NCBI RefSeq assembly: GCF_003584165.1
Contig: NZ_QXFJ01000018.1
Coordinates: 32,999-96,998, forward strand
Length of the DNA stretch: 64,000 nt
Reading direction: 5' to 3'
Source of the DNA: Flagellimonas aequoris
GTDB lineage: Bacteria; Bacteroidota; Bacteroidia; Flavobacteriales; Flavobacteriaceae
Made by a program: the position numbers and the translations under genes. Positions 41,025 to 50,722 of the stretch are shown piece by piece (position 1 is the stretch's first letter; each line of letters opens with the position of its first letter). Below the pieces are notes generated by a model that was not told where the DNA came from, did no database searches, and was given only the letters and a program-made list of their open reading frames with translations.

Positions 41025-42341
41025 ATGGCTATATATACAGAAGAAGAAGCAAAAAAGATTTTGGAGAAAGCATTGAGCTTTTCCAAGGCCGATGCCTGTG
41101 AAATAAACCTTAGTGGCACAAACAGTGGTAATATCAGATATGCCAGAAATACGGTATCCACGGCCGGACATCAGTCCAGTCAGAGTTTGGTGGTACAGTC
41201 CAGTTTTGGTAAAAAGGTAGGCACCGCTACCATAGACGAGTTCGATGATGCCTCTTTGGAAAAAGTGGTGCGTAGAGCCGAGGAATTGGCAAATTTATCA
41301 CCCGAAAACCCTGAGTTCATGCCGCCTTTGGGCCCTCAGAAGTACGATGAATCCATTACTTTCGTTGAGGCTACGGCCAACATCACCCCAGAATATAGGG
41401 CAGATGTGGCCAGCAAGAGCATTGTTCCCGCAGCTGCAAAAGATGTGACCGCAGCAGGATTTTTGAATGATGGGGCACGTTTCTCCGCTATGATCAATTC
41501 CAACGGATTGTTTGCCTATAACAAATCCACCAATGTGGATTTTACAGTGACCATGCGTACCAACGATGGCACCGGATCAGGATGGGTGACCAGGGATTAT
41601 AACGATATTACCAAATTTGATGCGGACGAGGCATCCAAAGTAGCAATCGATAAAGCAGTATTGTCCAGGGAAGCCAAAGCGATTGAGCCCGGAAAATATA
41701 CGGTGATTCTGGAACCCGCAGCGGCATCGGATTTGTTGAGGAATATGATATTTTCCTTTAATGCAAGGTCTGCGGATGAAGGTAGAAGTTTTATGTCGGC
41801 TCCCGATGGTGGGAATAAATTAGGTCAAAAAATTGTGGATGAACGGGTGAACCTTTGGTCCGATCCCTTGAATCCTGATGTGCCCACCTCCACTTGGAAC
41901 GGTGAGGGAATGCCCTTGAAGAAGACGAATTGGATTGAAAATGGTGTGGTCAAGAACCTGGCCTATGATCGCTATTGGGCGGAACAAAAAGGTGTTGATC
42001 CTGTTCCGTTCCCCAGCAATGGTATCATGGAAGGAGGCGATGAAAGTTTGGAAGATATGATTGCAGGAACCAAAAAAGGAATCTTGGTGACCCGTTTTTG
42101 GTACATCCGTAGTGTAGATCCCCAAACCTTGCTCTACACAGGATTGACCCGTGACGGAACTTTTTATATTGAAAACGGAAAGATCAAACATCCGATCAAA
42201 AACTTCAGGTTCAACGAAAGTCCGATCATCATGCTCAACAACCTCGAGTCATTGGGGAAACAAGTCCGTGTAGACGGTAACCTGATTCCTTATATGAAGA
42301 TTCGAGACTTTACGTTCACCAGTCTCTCGGACGCCGTGTAA
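41025..42341 (+). CDS. tldE: TldE/PmbA family protein
   Basis: A 438-residue TldE/PmbA homologue (AIYTEEEAKKILEKALSFSKADACEINL, DAVLSREAKAIEPGKYTVILEP-type region, SFNARSADEGRSFM). It lacks HExxxH and pairs with the TldD protein encoded just upstream as the non-catalytic partner of the heterodimer. No signal peptide is seen, in contrast to TldD. A strong terminator follows. Confidence 0.9.
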   Translation: MAIYTEEEAKKILEKALSFSKADACEINLSGTNSGNIRYARNTVSTAGHQSSQSLVVQSSFGKKVGTATIDEFDDASLEKVVRRAEELANLSPENPEFMPPLGPQKYDESITFVEATANITPEYRADVASKSIVPAAAKDVTAAGFLNDGARFSAMINSNGLFAYNKSTNVDFTVTMRTNDGTGSGWVTRDYNDITKFDADEASKVAIDKAVLSREAKAIEPGKYTVILEPAAASDLLRNMIFSFNARSADEGRSFMSAPDGGNKLGQKIVDERVNLWSDPLNPDVPTSTWNGEGMPLKKTNWIENGVVKNLAYDRYWAEQKGVDPVPFPSNGIMEGGDESLEDMIAGTKKGILVTRFWYIRSVDPQTLLYTGLTRDGTFYIENGKIKHPIKNFRFNESPIIMLNNLESLGKQVRVDGNLIPYMKIRDFTFTSLSDAV

Positions 42342-42357
42342 AAATTCGAACAAAGAC

Positions 42358-42397
42358 AAACTGGTGGTTGAGGTGCTCCGAAACCGCCAGTTTTTAT
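42358..42397 (+). terminator. Rho-independent terminator after tldE
   Basis: AAACTGGTGGTT at 42358-42369 pairs with AACCGCCAGTTT at 42382-42393 (12 bp, one G-U), followed by TTATTTTAG. Confidence 0.85.
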
Positions 42398-42414
42398 TTT
42401 AGCCTACTACCTTT

Positions 42415-43041
42415 ATGGCATTGGACAACGAATTCTTTTTCACCCGTTTGCAATACGAATCCGGCGATTGGGACGTGGACCAGCGCATGCCCTCCAATTT
42501 GTTGAATTCGTTGGTCGAGTATACGACCTTGAAAGTGGATACCCAAGAAAAGATCATCACTTTGGCGAGCGACGATATTTTCAAAAGTCCCTTTTGCTAT
42601 ATCTCGGGGCATAAGTTGGTCCAGTTCACCAAAAAGGAAAGGGAGAATTTTGAGAAATACGTCCGCAATGGCGGATTTGTTTTTGCTGATGATTGCAACC
42701 ACGACATCGATGGGCTTTTTGCCAAATCCTTTGAACGGCAGATGGAAGAGATCTTTGGACCGGGTCAGCTGCAAAAAATCCCGAACGATCATGAGATCTA
42801 TTCCATTTTTTTTGAGTTCGAGGACGGTCCGCCCACCACTTCCCAAGAACTGAATGGTTGGGGGGATGACCTGGTGCACGATTACCTCAAGGCCATCATC
42901 ATCAATGGGCGCATTGGGGTGCTCTACAGCAACAAGGATTATGGTTGCGAATGGGATTACGATTTTAGGAACAAACGATGGTATAAAATTGACAATACCC
43001 GTTTTGCGGTGAATATTGTCCTTTATGCCCTAACCTCTTAA
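42415..43041 (+). CDS. DUF4159 domain-containing protein
   Basis: A 208-residue protein. EFFFTRLQYESGDWDVDQRMPSNLLNSL and YVRNGGFVFADDCNHDIDGLFAKSF are hallmarks of DUF4159, a putative class I glutamine amidotransferase-like fold often encoded with MoxR, DUF58 and BatA-like genes. No export signal is visible from this start. It is the first gene of that operon and is followed after 10 bases by moxR. The function is unknown. Confidence 0.85.
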   Translation: MALDNEFFFTRLQYESGDWDVDQRMPSNLLNSLVEYTTLKVDTQEKIITLASDDIFKSPFCYISGHKLVQFTKKERENFEKYVRNGGFVFADDCNHDIDGLFAKSFERQMEEIFGPGQLQKIPNDHEIYSIFFEFEDGPPTTSQELNGWGDDLVHDYLKAIIINGRIGVLYSNKDYGCEWDYDFRNKRWYKIDNTRFAVNIVLYALTS

Positions 43042-43051
43042 CGATACTAAC

Positions 43052-44059
43052 TTGGACAAAGAACTACAACAAATTGCGAGCGAGGTGGAGGGGCTCTCCG
43101 ATAAGCTCAAGGCGCTCAAAAAAGAAATAGGCAAGGTGATCATCGGGCAGGAAGAAACCGTGTCCCAATTGCTTATTACCTTTTTGGCCGGCGGTCATGC
43201 CCTTTTGGAAGGCGTACCCGGACTTGCCAAGACCTTGATGATACGTACCCTCGCCAATGCCATCGATTTAAAATTCAAACGGATACAGTTTACGCCCGAT
43301 TTGATGCCTTCTGATATTATCGGAACCGAAATATTGGAGGAAGACCATACCACGGGTAAAAAATTCTTCAAGTTTAACAAGGGTCCCATTTTCTCCAATA
43401 TCATTTTGGCGGATGAGATCAACAGGACCCCACCTAAGACACAGGCGGCCCTCTTGGAAGCCATGCAGGAATTTGAAGTGACCTATGGGGACAAGACCTA
43501 TCCTTTGGATAGACCCTTTTTCATTTTGGCGACCCAAAACCCGATTGAACAATCCGGAACTTTTGTATTGCCCGAAGCGCAACAGGATCGATTCTTGCTG
43601 TACATCAAAATTGGGTACCCCACAGACAAAGATGAAACAGCCATTTTGAAGGCGACCACAGGAACCAAAAAGGCGCAATTGAACAAAGTGATTACTGGTG
43701 ACGATATTGTGCGATTGCAGCAATTGGTACGAGAGGTTTCCATAAGCGACGGACTTATTCAATATGTGAGTGATGTGATTCGCGCCACGAGACCCGATAC
43801 CACTGCTGTGGATTACGTAAAACAATGGGTGGATTGGGGGGCAGGTCCCCGTGCAGGACAGGCCATGATCTTGACGGCCAAGGCCAATGCCCTTTTGGAA
43901 GGACGCTTGGCGGTCTTTTTGGAGGACCTTAAAACGGTGGCATTGCCCGTGTTACGACATCGAGTTTTGGTCAATTTTAGGGCCGAGGCCGAAAATATCA
44001 CATCCGATGCAGTGACCCAGCACATTTTGGATGCCATCAAACTAAAGGATGGAAAATAG
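43052..44059 (+). CDS. MoxR family AAA+ ATPase
   Basis: A 335-residue AAA+ ATPase. Walker A-like GGHALLEGVPGLAKTLMIRT is near residue 47, Walker B FSNIILADEINRTPPKTQAALLEAMQE near 113, and sensor 1 LATQNPIEQSGTF near 155. MoxR ATPases act as chaperones for assembling envelope or metal-containing proteins with the DUF58/vWA partners encoded downstream. The start is a TTG at 43052; no ATG in a sensible position is available. Confidence 0.92.
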   Translation: MDKELQQIASEVEGLSDKLKALKKEIGKVIIGQEETVSQLLITFLAGGHALLEGVPGLAKTLMIRTLANAIDLKFKRIQFTPDLMPSDIIGTEILEEDHTTGKKFFKFNKGPIFSNIILADEINRTPPKTQAALLEAMQEFEVTYGDKTYPLDRPFFILATQNPIEQSGTFVLPEAQQDRFLLYIKIGYPTDKDETAILKATTGTKKAQLNKVITGDDIVRLQQLVREVSISDGLIQYVSDVIRATRPDTTAVDYVKQWVDWGAGPRAGQAMILTAKANALLEGRLAVFLEDLKTVALPVLRHRVLVNFRAEAENITSDAVTQHILDAIKLKDGK

Positions 44060-44114
44060 GGATTTTTCAAATAGAAGGTGATAACCAAATTGAAGTTGAT
44101 TTAACAAAAAAAAA

Positions 44115-44585
44115 TTGAGGAATAAGCTTGAAGTAATATTAATCAGAGAGCCTATTGACTTTAAATCAAGGTTTTTAAAGTCGTTGAATTCTCCGCGGGT
44201 ATATGTTATCATAGGTTGTTTGATTGTTTTGTCAATCAACCTTCCTTATCTATGGTTATTTACAATTCTTCTTTATTTGACATTTGTTCTCATGAATTAC
44301 AATGCCATGAGTCAATATTTAACTAATATTAAATTGGTCAACAACAATTTTGAAATTTCCTATTTAAACTTTGACAATAAGGAAATTTCAATTCAAGTGC
44401 CCCTAAATGAATTAACCGTAGACTATTACGGAAATGGTATTGGAATTTCTTCACTTATTGGTCACTGTATTAAAATTGAACAGCGTGGGAAAACCAAAGT
44501 AAAGCAATATTCAACCAAAGGCTGGACAAATCAAGATTTAAAAGAAACGGTTAAAAAACTTAGAGAGATTAAAAAGCAATATTAA
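44115..44585 (+). CDS. AT-rich membrane protein of unknown function, inserted in the MoxR operon
   Basis: A 156-residue protein with two adjacent membrane helices (VYVIIGCLIVLSINLPYLWLF and TILLYLTFVLMNYNAM), then a cytoplasmic or periplasmic beta-rich domain (FEISYLNFDNKEISIQVPLNELTVDYYG). The gene is much more AT-rich than its neighbours (about 27% GC in 44281-44340) and uses different codons, pointing to recent gain. It starts with TTG at 44115 and is directly followed by the DUF58 gene. No family was recognised. Confidence 0.65.
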   Translation: MRNKLEVILIREPIDFKSRFLKSLNSPRVYVIIGCLIVLSINLPYLWLFTILLYLTFVLMNYNAMSQYLTNIKLVNNNFEISYLNFDNKEISIQVPLNELTVDYYGNGIGISSLIGHCIKIEQRGKTKVKQYSTKGWTNQDLKETVKKLREIKKQY

Positions 44586-45485
44586 ATGGCCACGAGGGAC
44601 TACCACGATCTATTAAAACCAGAGATCATCAATACGGTGTCGGGACTTTCCCTGATATCCCGTATTGTGGTGGAAGGCTATTTGTCCGGGCTGCACCGGA
44701 GCAAGAGCGTGGGTCCTGGTATGGAGTTTAGTCAATACCGCGGTTATGAACCCGGTGACGACCTAAGATTGCTGGACTGGAAAATGTTGGCACGCTCGGG
44801 AAGGTATTACATCAAACAATCCGAAGTGGAAAGTCAGGTTGTGGTCAAATTCATTGTGGATGCCAGTGCCTCCATGGAACATACTGAAAATGGGGTCTCT
44901 AAGCTAGAATTTGCTAGGATTTTGGTGGCCTGTTTGTCGCATTTGGCCCAAAAACAAGGGGATGCCGTTGGATTGTTTGCCTTGAACCAAGATGACTTTG
45001 TGAGCATCTATCCGAAGGCTGACCAAAAACATTACAACCGAATGTTGTTGGAACTTCTTCAAATTTCTTCCAAAGGAAAATGGCCGGAACTTTCCGTGGC
45101 GGCAAAACGAATACACAACAGGGGCACCAAGGAATTGGTTTTCTTCTTGACCGATATGTATGAGGAAACTACGGAACTATCGGATTTTGTCAAGAGCTTG
45201 AAAACGGCTAACAACGAGGTGGTGGTCATCCAGATCATGGCGGGAAACGAAATGGATTTTGATTTTAAAAAGTCCGTCACTTTTGAAGATTTGGAAACCG
45301 GGGCCAAGGTCAAGGTGGATATCAACAAAGCCAAAGCAGCTTATTTGAAGGCTTTGGAGGATAAAATTGCCCGCACCAAGGAAAGATTGCTTTCCCAAGG
45401 CATTAGCCATTATGTATTTCGCATGGATGCCCATTTGGGAGATGCCCTGCAATTGTTTTTAAAAGAACGTATACGACTCAATTAA
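44586..45485 (+). CDS. DUF58 domain-containing protein (vWA-like)
   Basis: A 299-residue protein with the DUF58 signature GPGMEFSQYRGYEPGDDLRLLDWKMLARSGRYYIKQSEVES near residue 42, and a von Willebrand A-like fold with a MIDAS-type start in VVKFIVDASASMEHT near residue 87. DUF58 proteins work with MoxR ATPases. The stop shares a base with the start of the BatA-like gene. Confidence 0.9.
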   Translation: MATRDYHDLLKPEIINTVSGLSLISRIVVEGYLSGLHRSKSVGPGMEFSQYRGYEPGDDLRLLDWKMLARSGRYYIKQSEVESQVVVKFIVDASASMEHTENGVSKLEFARILVACLSHLAQKQGDAVGLFALNQDDFVSIYPKADQKHYNRMLLELLQISSKGKWPELSVAAKRIHNRGTKELVFFLTDMYEETTELSDFVKSLKTANNEVVVIQIMAGNEMDFDFKKSVTFEDLETGAKVKVDINKAKAAYLKALEDKIARTKERLLSQGISHYVFRMDAHLGDALQLFLKERIRLN

Positions 45486-46759
45486 TGGTTTTGACGCATC
45501 CGACATATTTGTGGGCTTTATTGGGACTTTTGGTTCCCCTGGCCATTCATTTGTGGAGTAAAAAGGAGGCAAAGACCATTAAAATTGGGAGTGTTCAATT
45601 GTTGGACGAATCCAATTCCAGACAATCCAGCAGCATTCAACTGAACGAATGGTTGTTGCTGTTGCTTCGGATGCTGATTTTGGCATTGGTCTTACTGTTG
45701 ATGGCTGGCCCGCAATGGCGCATCCAACACAATAAAAAGCAGATTACCTATTTGGTGGAGCCTTCTTTGGCCAATTATTCCTCGTTGATGGGTTTACTGG
45801 ATAGTTTAAGCGAATCATCCCAAGTTTTGCTCCTAAAACAAGGGTTTCCGGAATGGGAACAGGATTTTGAGTTACCATCGGAACCTATGGTTCCGCAATA
45901 TTGGCAGTTGGTACAAAGAATGGATTCTTTGGCTTCGGACAGTATCGTGGTTTTCACCAGGGCATATGTGGAAGGTGTAAAATCCATGAGGCCCAAAACG
46001 CGCAAAAAAATCCATTGGGTAGTAATGGAGTCCGATACCCTTTTTGAAAAGCCACTCTTGGCCTATCAAAGAGAAAAGGATATGGAATTGGTTTCATTGC
46101 AAGGAAACGGACAAACCACCTATTTCAAAAAGCAAACACTATCCGATGGATTTTCCCATGCAGGTGATAGTTTGAAATTAGAGGTTGATGGGAATATGCA
46201 AACTGTACCCTTAGTAGATTTGGATACGGTTCATGTCAACATCATGGCGGATACGGAATTCGAGACGGATCGGCAATATCTGGAAGCTTCCTTTCGTGCG
46301 CTTTCGAAGTTTTTGGATCGAAAAATTCAGGTCCAAAGCGTTGATGCTGATGTTGAAAATGAAGTCGGATTGAACATTTGGCTTCGTAAGAAAAAGTGGG
46401 AGCCCAAACCGGGAAAATGGTTAGTATTCAAAGAAGATATATTGTCCAATACATTGATTAAGGAAAGCGGCCAATCCAATGTGTATTGGCTCACTTCAAC
46501 ATTGAATACGGAGAACACCACCCAAAAACATTTTACGGAGCAATTGCTACGCCTTTTGGATTTGGATGCGGCCGTAACACCATTGGTAACCCAATATGAT
46601 CAGCGCCAAATGGACGTTGCCGAACTAAAGCCCAACTATGTTGGAGAACCCAAGAAAAAGGAAAGGACTACACTACTGGATGTATCCCAATGGGTGTTTT
46701 GGATACTGGTGATTTTTATGGTCGTGGAACGTGTAACCGCATATGTAAAAAGGCAATGA
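45485..46759 (+). CDS. BatA-like membrane protein (aerotolerance-type N-terminal domain)
   Basis: A 424-residue protein. The N-terminal 80 residues (LTHPTYLWALLGLLVPLAIHLWSKKEAKTIKIGSVQLL, then WLLLLLRMLILALVLLLMAGPQW) are the BatA N-terminal domain with two membrane helices. A large periplasmic domain of no recognised family follows, and a C-terminal helix (VFWILVIFMVVERVTAYV) ends the protein. It is part of the MoxR/DUF58 operon and overlaps the next start by 4 bases. Confidence 0.85.
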   Translation: MVLTHPTYLWALLGLLVPLAIHLWSKKEAKTIKIGSVQLLDESNSRQSSSIQLNEWLLLLLRMLILALVLLLMAGPQWRIQHNKKQITYLVEPSLANYSSLMGLLDSLSESSQVLLLKQGFPEWEQDFELPSEPMVPQYWQLVQRMDSLASDSIVVFTRAYVEGVKSMRPKTRKKIHWVVMESDTLFEKPLLAYQREKDMELVSLQGNGQTTYFKKQTLSDGFSHAGDSLKLEVDGNMQTVPLVDLDTVHVNIMADTEFETDRQYLEASFRALSKFLDRKIQVQSVDADVENEVGLNIWLRKKKWEPKPGKWLVFKEDILSNTLIKESGQSNVYWLTSTLNTENTTQKHFTEQLLRLLDLDAAVTPLVTQYDQRQMDVAELKPNYVGEPKKKERTTLLDVSQWVFWILVIFMVVERVTAYVKRQ

Positions 46760-48972
46760 TGGGGGATAAGCGATTGAACGACTTTAAAAGGCGATGGCAA
46801 CTGGTGCAGTACACGGAATGTGTGTTGTATGCTGTAGGTGTTGCCGGTCTTTCCTATTTGGCGAGCCAAAGTTTCTATCTTGGGATTTTAGGTTTTGTAG
46901 TGGGCATGGCAGTAGCTTTATTGCTTTTCAAGCCTTGGAAATTGTCTTCGGAACAAACGGTTGCCTATGTGGATGCCCATGTGCCGGAAGCTGGTTATAG
47001 TAGTGCCCTGTTGCTGATGTCACCATCCGAACTTTCCAATCTATCCAAGTTGCAACGCTATCGAGTGGCAACACAATTGGATGCCGTCATTGCCAAATTG
47101 AAACCTCCGCATCAGTTACCCATGGCGGCCATGGTGATGTTCGGGTTGATCATGATCGGACTGGCCACCCAGTTTATGCTGAAGGAATTTCAACCAAAAG
47201 ATCAAACACCTTCAACTCCTCAAAGCATACAATTTGCTCCTTTGGATTCCGTGGAAACCAATGCAGCAATCCCCAAACTGAGTTCGACAAAGATTACCAT
47301 TCATCAACCTGATTATACGGGAATCGCCAATGTAAGTACGGAGAACCCGAATATTAGCGCCGTAACTGGTGCTGTGATTTCGTGGCAATTGGAATTTGAC
47401 GGGGAAGTTTCCAACGTTCGCATGGACAGGATGGGAGAAATATTTACCCTGAGCCAAAAGAATGGAGGTTTTAATCTTTCCCAAACATTGGAAACATCAG
47501 GGTTTTATAGTTTTTCTTTTGAGGACGCAAACGGAAACAAATTTGTGACCGATCTGTATTCCTTGGAAGCGATTGAAGATCAAACTCCCTTGGTTGAAAT
47601 CGATGGGTTGGACCAATACAGTTATTTTGAATTTGATGATGCCAAGCAATTACCCTTGAATACCAAGGTTTCGGACGATTTTGGAATCAATGATGCTTAC
47701 ATTGTGGCCACGGTGAGCAAAGGTTCAGGGGAATCGGTCAAGTTTCGTGAGGAGACCATTCGTTTTGACGGTACACTTTCCAAAGGAGAAAAACAATTGC
47801 AACTGAAAAAGCTTTTAGATCTGGACAAACTGAAAATGGATCCAGGGGATGAGCTTTACTTTTATGTGGAGGCTAAGGACAATAAAATTCCGACTCCCAA
47901 TATTTCGAGAAGTGAGACATACTTTGCTGTTATTCGCGACACCATTACCGATGATTTTGCTGTGGAAAGCACTTTGGGTGTAGATCAAATGCCCGATTAT
48001 TTTAGAAGTCAGCGGCAGTTGATTATCGATACCGAAAAATTGATCAAGGACCGGCCCAGCCTTTCTGAAAAGGATTTTAAGTTCAAGAGCAATGAACTGG
48101 GCTTTGACCAAAAATCTCTTCGTTTAAAATACGGTCAGTTCATGGGTGATGAAACGGAATTACAGGCCGCCCCGGGTCAGGTGAGTTCCGTTGAAAGCGA
48201 ACACGAGGAAGAGGAAGGCGAAGAAAAAGATCTTTTGGATGCCTATAGCCATAAACACGATAGCGACAACGAACACAATCTGGTCGAAGAACATGAAGGG
48301 CATAATGAAGAAGGAGGAGAGGAAGACCCTTTGCACGATTACCTCCATAACCATGATGACCCAGAGGAATCCACCTTGTTCGAAAAATCATTGAAAGCAA
48401 AGCTCAGGGATGCCCTGAGCATTATGTGGGATGCGGAACTGTACCTCAGATTGTACCAGCCGGAGAAATCGTTACCGTATCAGTACAAGGCCTTAAAGAT
48501 CATTCAAGAAATCAAGAACAGTGCCCGTATCTATGTGCACCGAATAGGCTTTGACCCACCGCCTATCAAGGAAGAAAAAAGACTTACGGGAGATATTGAA
48601 GCCATTTCCAACTATGACAAAAAACAAGAGTTTGAGTACCAGATGTCCTTTGCTTCTTCCCGAAAGGCTATAGCAAGATTGGAGCAGCTGATCAAAGGCA
48701 CTGAGTTTACGGAATCGGATAGGGACCTCTTTCAAAATGCAGGTAACGAATTGGCCAAAAAAGCCGTTGAAGAACCAGTGAAATATTTAAAAGTGCTTCA
48801 AGGGCTGCGAGATTTGGACAAGTCCACCAACCGAACAAAGGAGCATTATGCTACCGTTCAAAAAAGCTTGCTTTCTGTGTTGCCTCAGGTTGAAAACAAC
48901 CCAGGGAAGGGAAACCAGTATGAGGATGAAATCAATAGGTTATTCATAAACGAATTGGGTAAGAATGATTGA
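46756..48972 (+). CDS. Large membrane-anchored protein with a His/acid-rich repeat (Bat operon)
   Basis: A 738-residue protein. Two N-terminal membrane helices (CVLYAVGVAGLSYLASQSFYL and GILGFVVGMAVALLLF) and a third (MAAMVMFGLIMIGLATQF) are followed by a periplasmic beta-rich region and a long helical C-terminus. Between about residues 475 and 540 there is a stretch rich in Glu, Asp and His, built from two related units (EEKDLLDAYSHKHDS and GEEDPLHDYLHNHDD), possibly metal-binding. The role within the MoxR operon is unknown. The ATG at 46756 overlaps the stop of the preceding gene; the upstream in-frame ATG at 46690 is inside that gene. Confidence 0.82.
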   Translation: MMGDKRLNDFKRRWQLVQYTECVLYAVGVAGLSYLASQSFYLGILGFVVGMAVALLLFKPWKLSSEQTVAYVDAHVPEAGYSSALLLMSPSELSNLSKLQRYRVATQLDAVIAKLKPPHQLPMAAMVMFGLIMIGLATQFMLKEFQPKDQTPSTPQSIQFAPLDSVETNAAIPKLSSTKITIHQPDYTGIANVSTENPNISAVTGAVISWQLEFDGEVSNVRMDRMGEIFTLSQKNGGFNLSQTLETSGFYSFSFEDANGNKFVTDLYSLEAIEDQTPLVEIDGLDQYSYFEFDDAKQLPLNTKVSDDFGINDAYIVATVSKGSGESVKFREETIRFDGTLSKGEKQLQLKKLLDLDKLKMDPGDELYFYVEAKDNKIPTPNISRSETYFAVIRDTITDDFAVESTLGVDQMPDYFRSQRQLIIDTEKLIKDRPSLSEKDFKFKSNELGFDQKSLRLKYGQFMGDETELQAAPGQVSSVESEHEEEEGEEKDLLDAYSHKHDSDNEHNLVEEHEGHNEEGGEEDPLHDYLHNHDDPEESTLFEKSLKAKLRDALSIMWDAELYLRLYQPEKSLPYQYKALKIIQEIKNSARIYVHRIGFDPPPIKEEKRLTGDIEAISNYDKKQEFEYQMSFASSRKAIARLEQLIKGTEFTESDRDLFQNAGNELAKKAVEEPVKYLKVLQGLRDLDKSTNRTKEHYATVQKSLLSVLPQVENNPGKGNQYEDEINRLFINELGKND

Positions 48973-50713
48973 TGGACTGACCCTATTGAACCCAAAATTT
49001 CTGTGGCCCATAGTTTTGGGCTTGGCTGTCTTATGGACCATTTTTATTTGGAAAGAATGGTCACAAAGAAGAGAAAGAAGATTTTGGATTAAAATCATAT
49101 TGGCCTTTATCGGGCTATCTTGCTTGGCCTTGATCATTTTGAAACCAGCCCTTCCAAAAGAGCAAGCCAAAGGTAGGGGTGTTGTATTGACAGAAGGATT
49201 CCGATCAACTCAACTGGATAGCTTAAAATCGAAATACAAGCGCATTCCAGTAGAACAATATGTACCCGGAAAAATGATGACGGTCACGGATGAAGCCGAT
49301 TCGCTGTTCCTCTTGGGAAATGGATTGAAACCCTTCGATTTTTGGCAATTACAGGGTGAGTCCATAACGTTTTTAGGAGCAGATGAAACAAAAGGTTGGT
49401 CGGAGATCCAGCATGATAGCCCTATCAATTTGGGTGATGGCTTTCAGGTGATGGCCAAATATGTTCAACCTGAAAAAAATCATTGGGCCGTGCTGTTGGA
49501 CAATGGGGGCAATCCTTTGGATTCCGTACTTTTTGAAGATAGTACATATACGAAAGTGACATTGAATACAAGGCCCAAGGCCGGCGGCAGATTTGAATAT
49601 GCCTTAGTGGAAAAAGACTCAAGTGGGGCGATGGTGTCGATAGAACCTTTGCCAGTAGAAATTGAGGAAAGAGAACCTTTAAAAGTATTGATAGTTAACG
49701 ATTTCCCTACATTTGAAACCAAATACTTGAAAAACTATTTGGCAGAAATGGGCCATCAAGTTTCGGTACGTTCCCAGTTGACCAAGAACAAGTATAAATT
49801 TGAGTATTTTAATGGGGCGGCCAATCCTATTTACCAGTTTACCCAAAAGGCTTTGGAAGAGTTGGACCTGCTCATCATTGATGCGGATTCCTATTACAAT
49901 TTGAATAATTCCTCACGTTCGGCTCTCGAAAAAAGTATTAAGGATGATGGGTTGGGGCTTTTTGTACAACCCAACGCTTCTTTTTTTAAGCGTTCAAAAA
50001 GCGCTTTTTTGGAGTTTGTACCGGATTATTCCGAGAAGGTTACTTTTGATGGGCCTTCCCATACCTTGGAAAAATACCCTTATGCATTTCAAGGGAGTTT
50101 TCCAGCCCAATCCATTTTGATGGATTCAGTACCCATAGCTTCCTATTTGGTAAAGGGAAAAGGTAGGATAGCCACAACGGTATTGAAAAATAGTTACCAA
50201 CTCATTTTAGAAGGGGACCAAGGATTGTATGCCCAATTATGGTCCAAAATTTTGAACGGAATTGCCCGTAAAAGCGAAAAGCTTGCCGAATGGGAGTCTG
50301 TCACCGAAATCTCTAGACCGGACGAACCTTCTCATTTTAAGTTGAGAACAGGCTTGCCCACACCATATGTTAAATCCGATGAGGCTGTAATTCCCCTTAT
50401 TCAAAATCTGGAAATTCCAACAGTATGGCAGGGGACCACATATCCTAGGAACCCAGGCTGGAATCAACTGCAAATGCAAAAGGACTCCGCTGCTGATTTC
50501 CATTATTATGTGTATGATGATTTTCAACGAAAAACGGTTTCTCAAAACCGGACTTTGGAAGCCAATCTGCGAGAATTTGGAATGGGGAAAAGCGTAGAGG
50601 AAAGCAAAATAACTTCAACCCAAACGCTGGAACCTATTCCGCCGACTTGGTTTTTTGTATTGTTTCTATTGTGCATGGGCTGGTTGTGGTTGGAGCCCAA
50701 ATTATCCGCTTGA
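48965..50713 (+). CDS. BatA-like/DUF4159-partner membrane protein
   Basis: A 582-residue protein with two N-terminal membrane helices (PIVLGLAVLWTIFIWKEW, IILAFIGLSCLALIILKPAL), a long periplasmic part containing a glutamine-amidotransferase-like segment (LKVLIVNDFPTFETKYLKNYLAEMGHQVSVRSQ, then LLIIDADSYYNLNNSSRSALEKSIKDDGLGLFVQPNA) and a C-terminal helix (PTWFFVLFLLCMGWLWLEP). It overlaps the previous gene by 8 bases and is the last gene of the operon. Function unknown. Confidence 0.82.
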   Translation: MIDGLTLLNPKFLWPIVLGLAVLWTIFIWKEWSQRRERRFWIKIILAFIGLSCLALIILKPALPKEQAKGRGVVLTEGFRSTQLDSLKSKYKRIPVEQYVPGKMMTVTDEADSLFLLGNGLKPFDFWQLQGESITFLGADETKGWSEIQHDSPINLGDGFQVMAKYVQPEKNHWAVLLDNGGNPLDSVLFEDSTYTKVTLNTRPKAGGRFEYALVEKDSSGAMVSIEPLPVEIEEREPLKVLIVNDFPTFETKYLKNYLAEMGHQVSVRSQLTKNKYKFEYFNGAANPIYQFTQKALEELDLLIIDADSYYNLNNSSRSALEKSIKDDGLGLFVQPNASFFKRSKSAFLEFVPDYSEKVTFDGPSHTLEKYPYAFQGSFPAQSILMDSVPIASYLVKGKGRIATTVLKNSYQLILEGDQGLYAQLWSKILNGIARKSEKLAEWESVTEISRPDEPSHFKLRTGLPTPYVKSDEAVIPLIQNLEIPTVWQGTTYPRNPGWNQLQMQKDSAADFHYYVYDDFQRKTVSQNRTLEANLREFGMGKSVEESKITSTQTLEPIPPTWFFVLFLLCMGWLWLEPKLSA

Positions 50714-50722
50714 CAGTTTTTG

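Noticed and set aside
39419..41161. A 580-codon open frame on the minus strand opposite tldD/tldE
   Set aside because: It lies fully antisense to two well-supported protease family genes, has low-complexity, His- and Gly-rich content with no recognisable domain, and is explained by codon bias of the plus strand.
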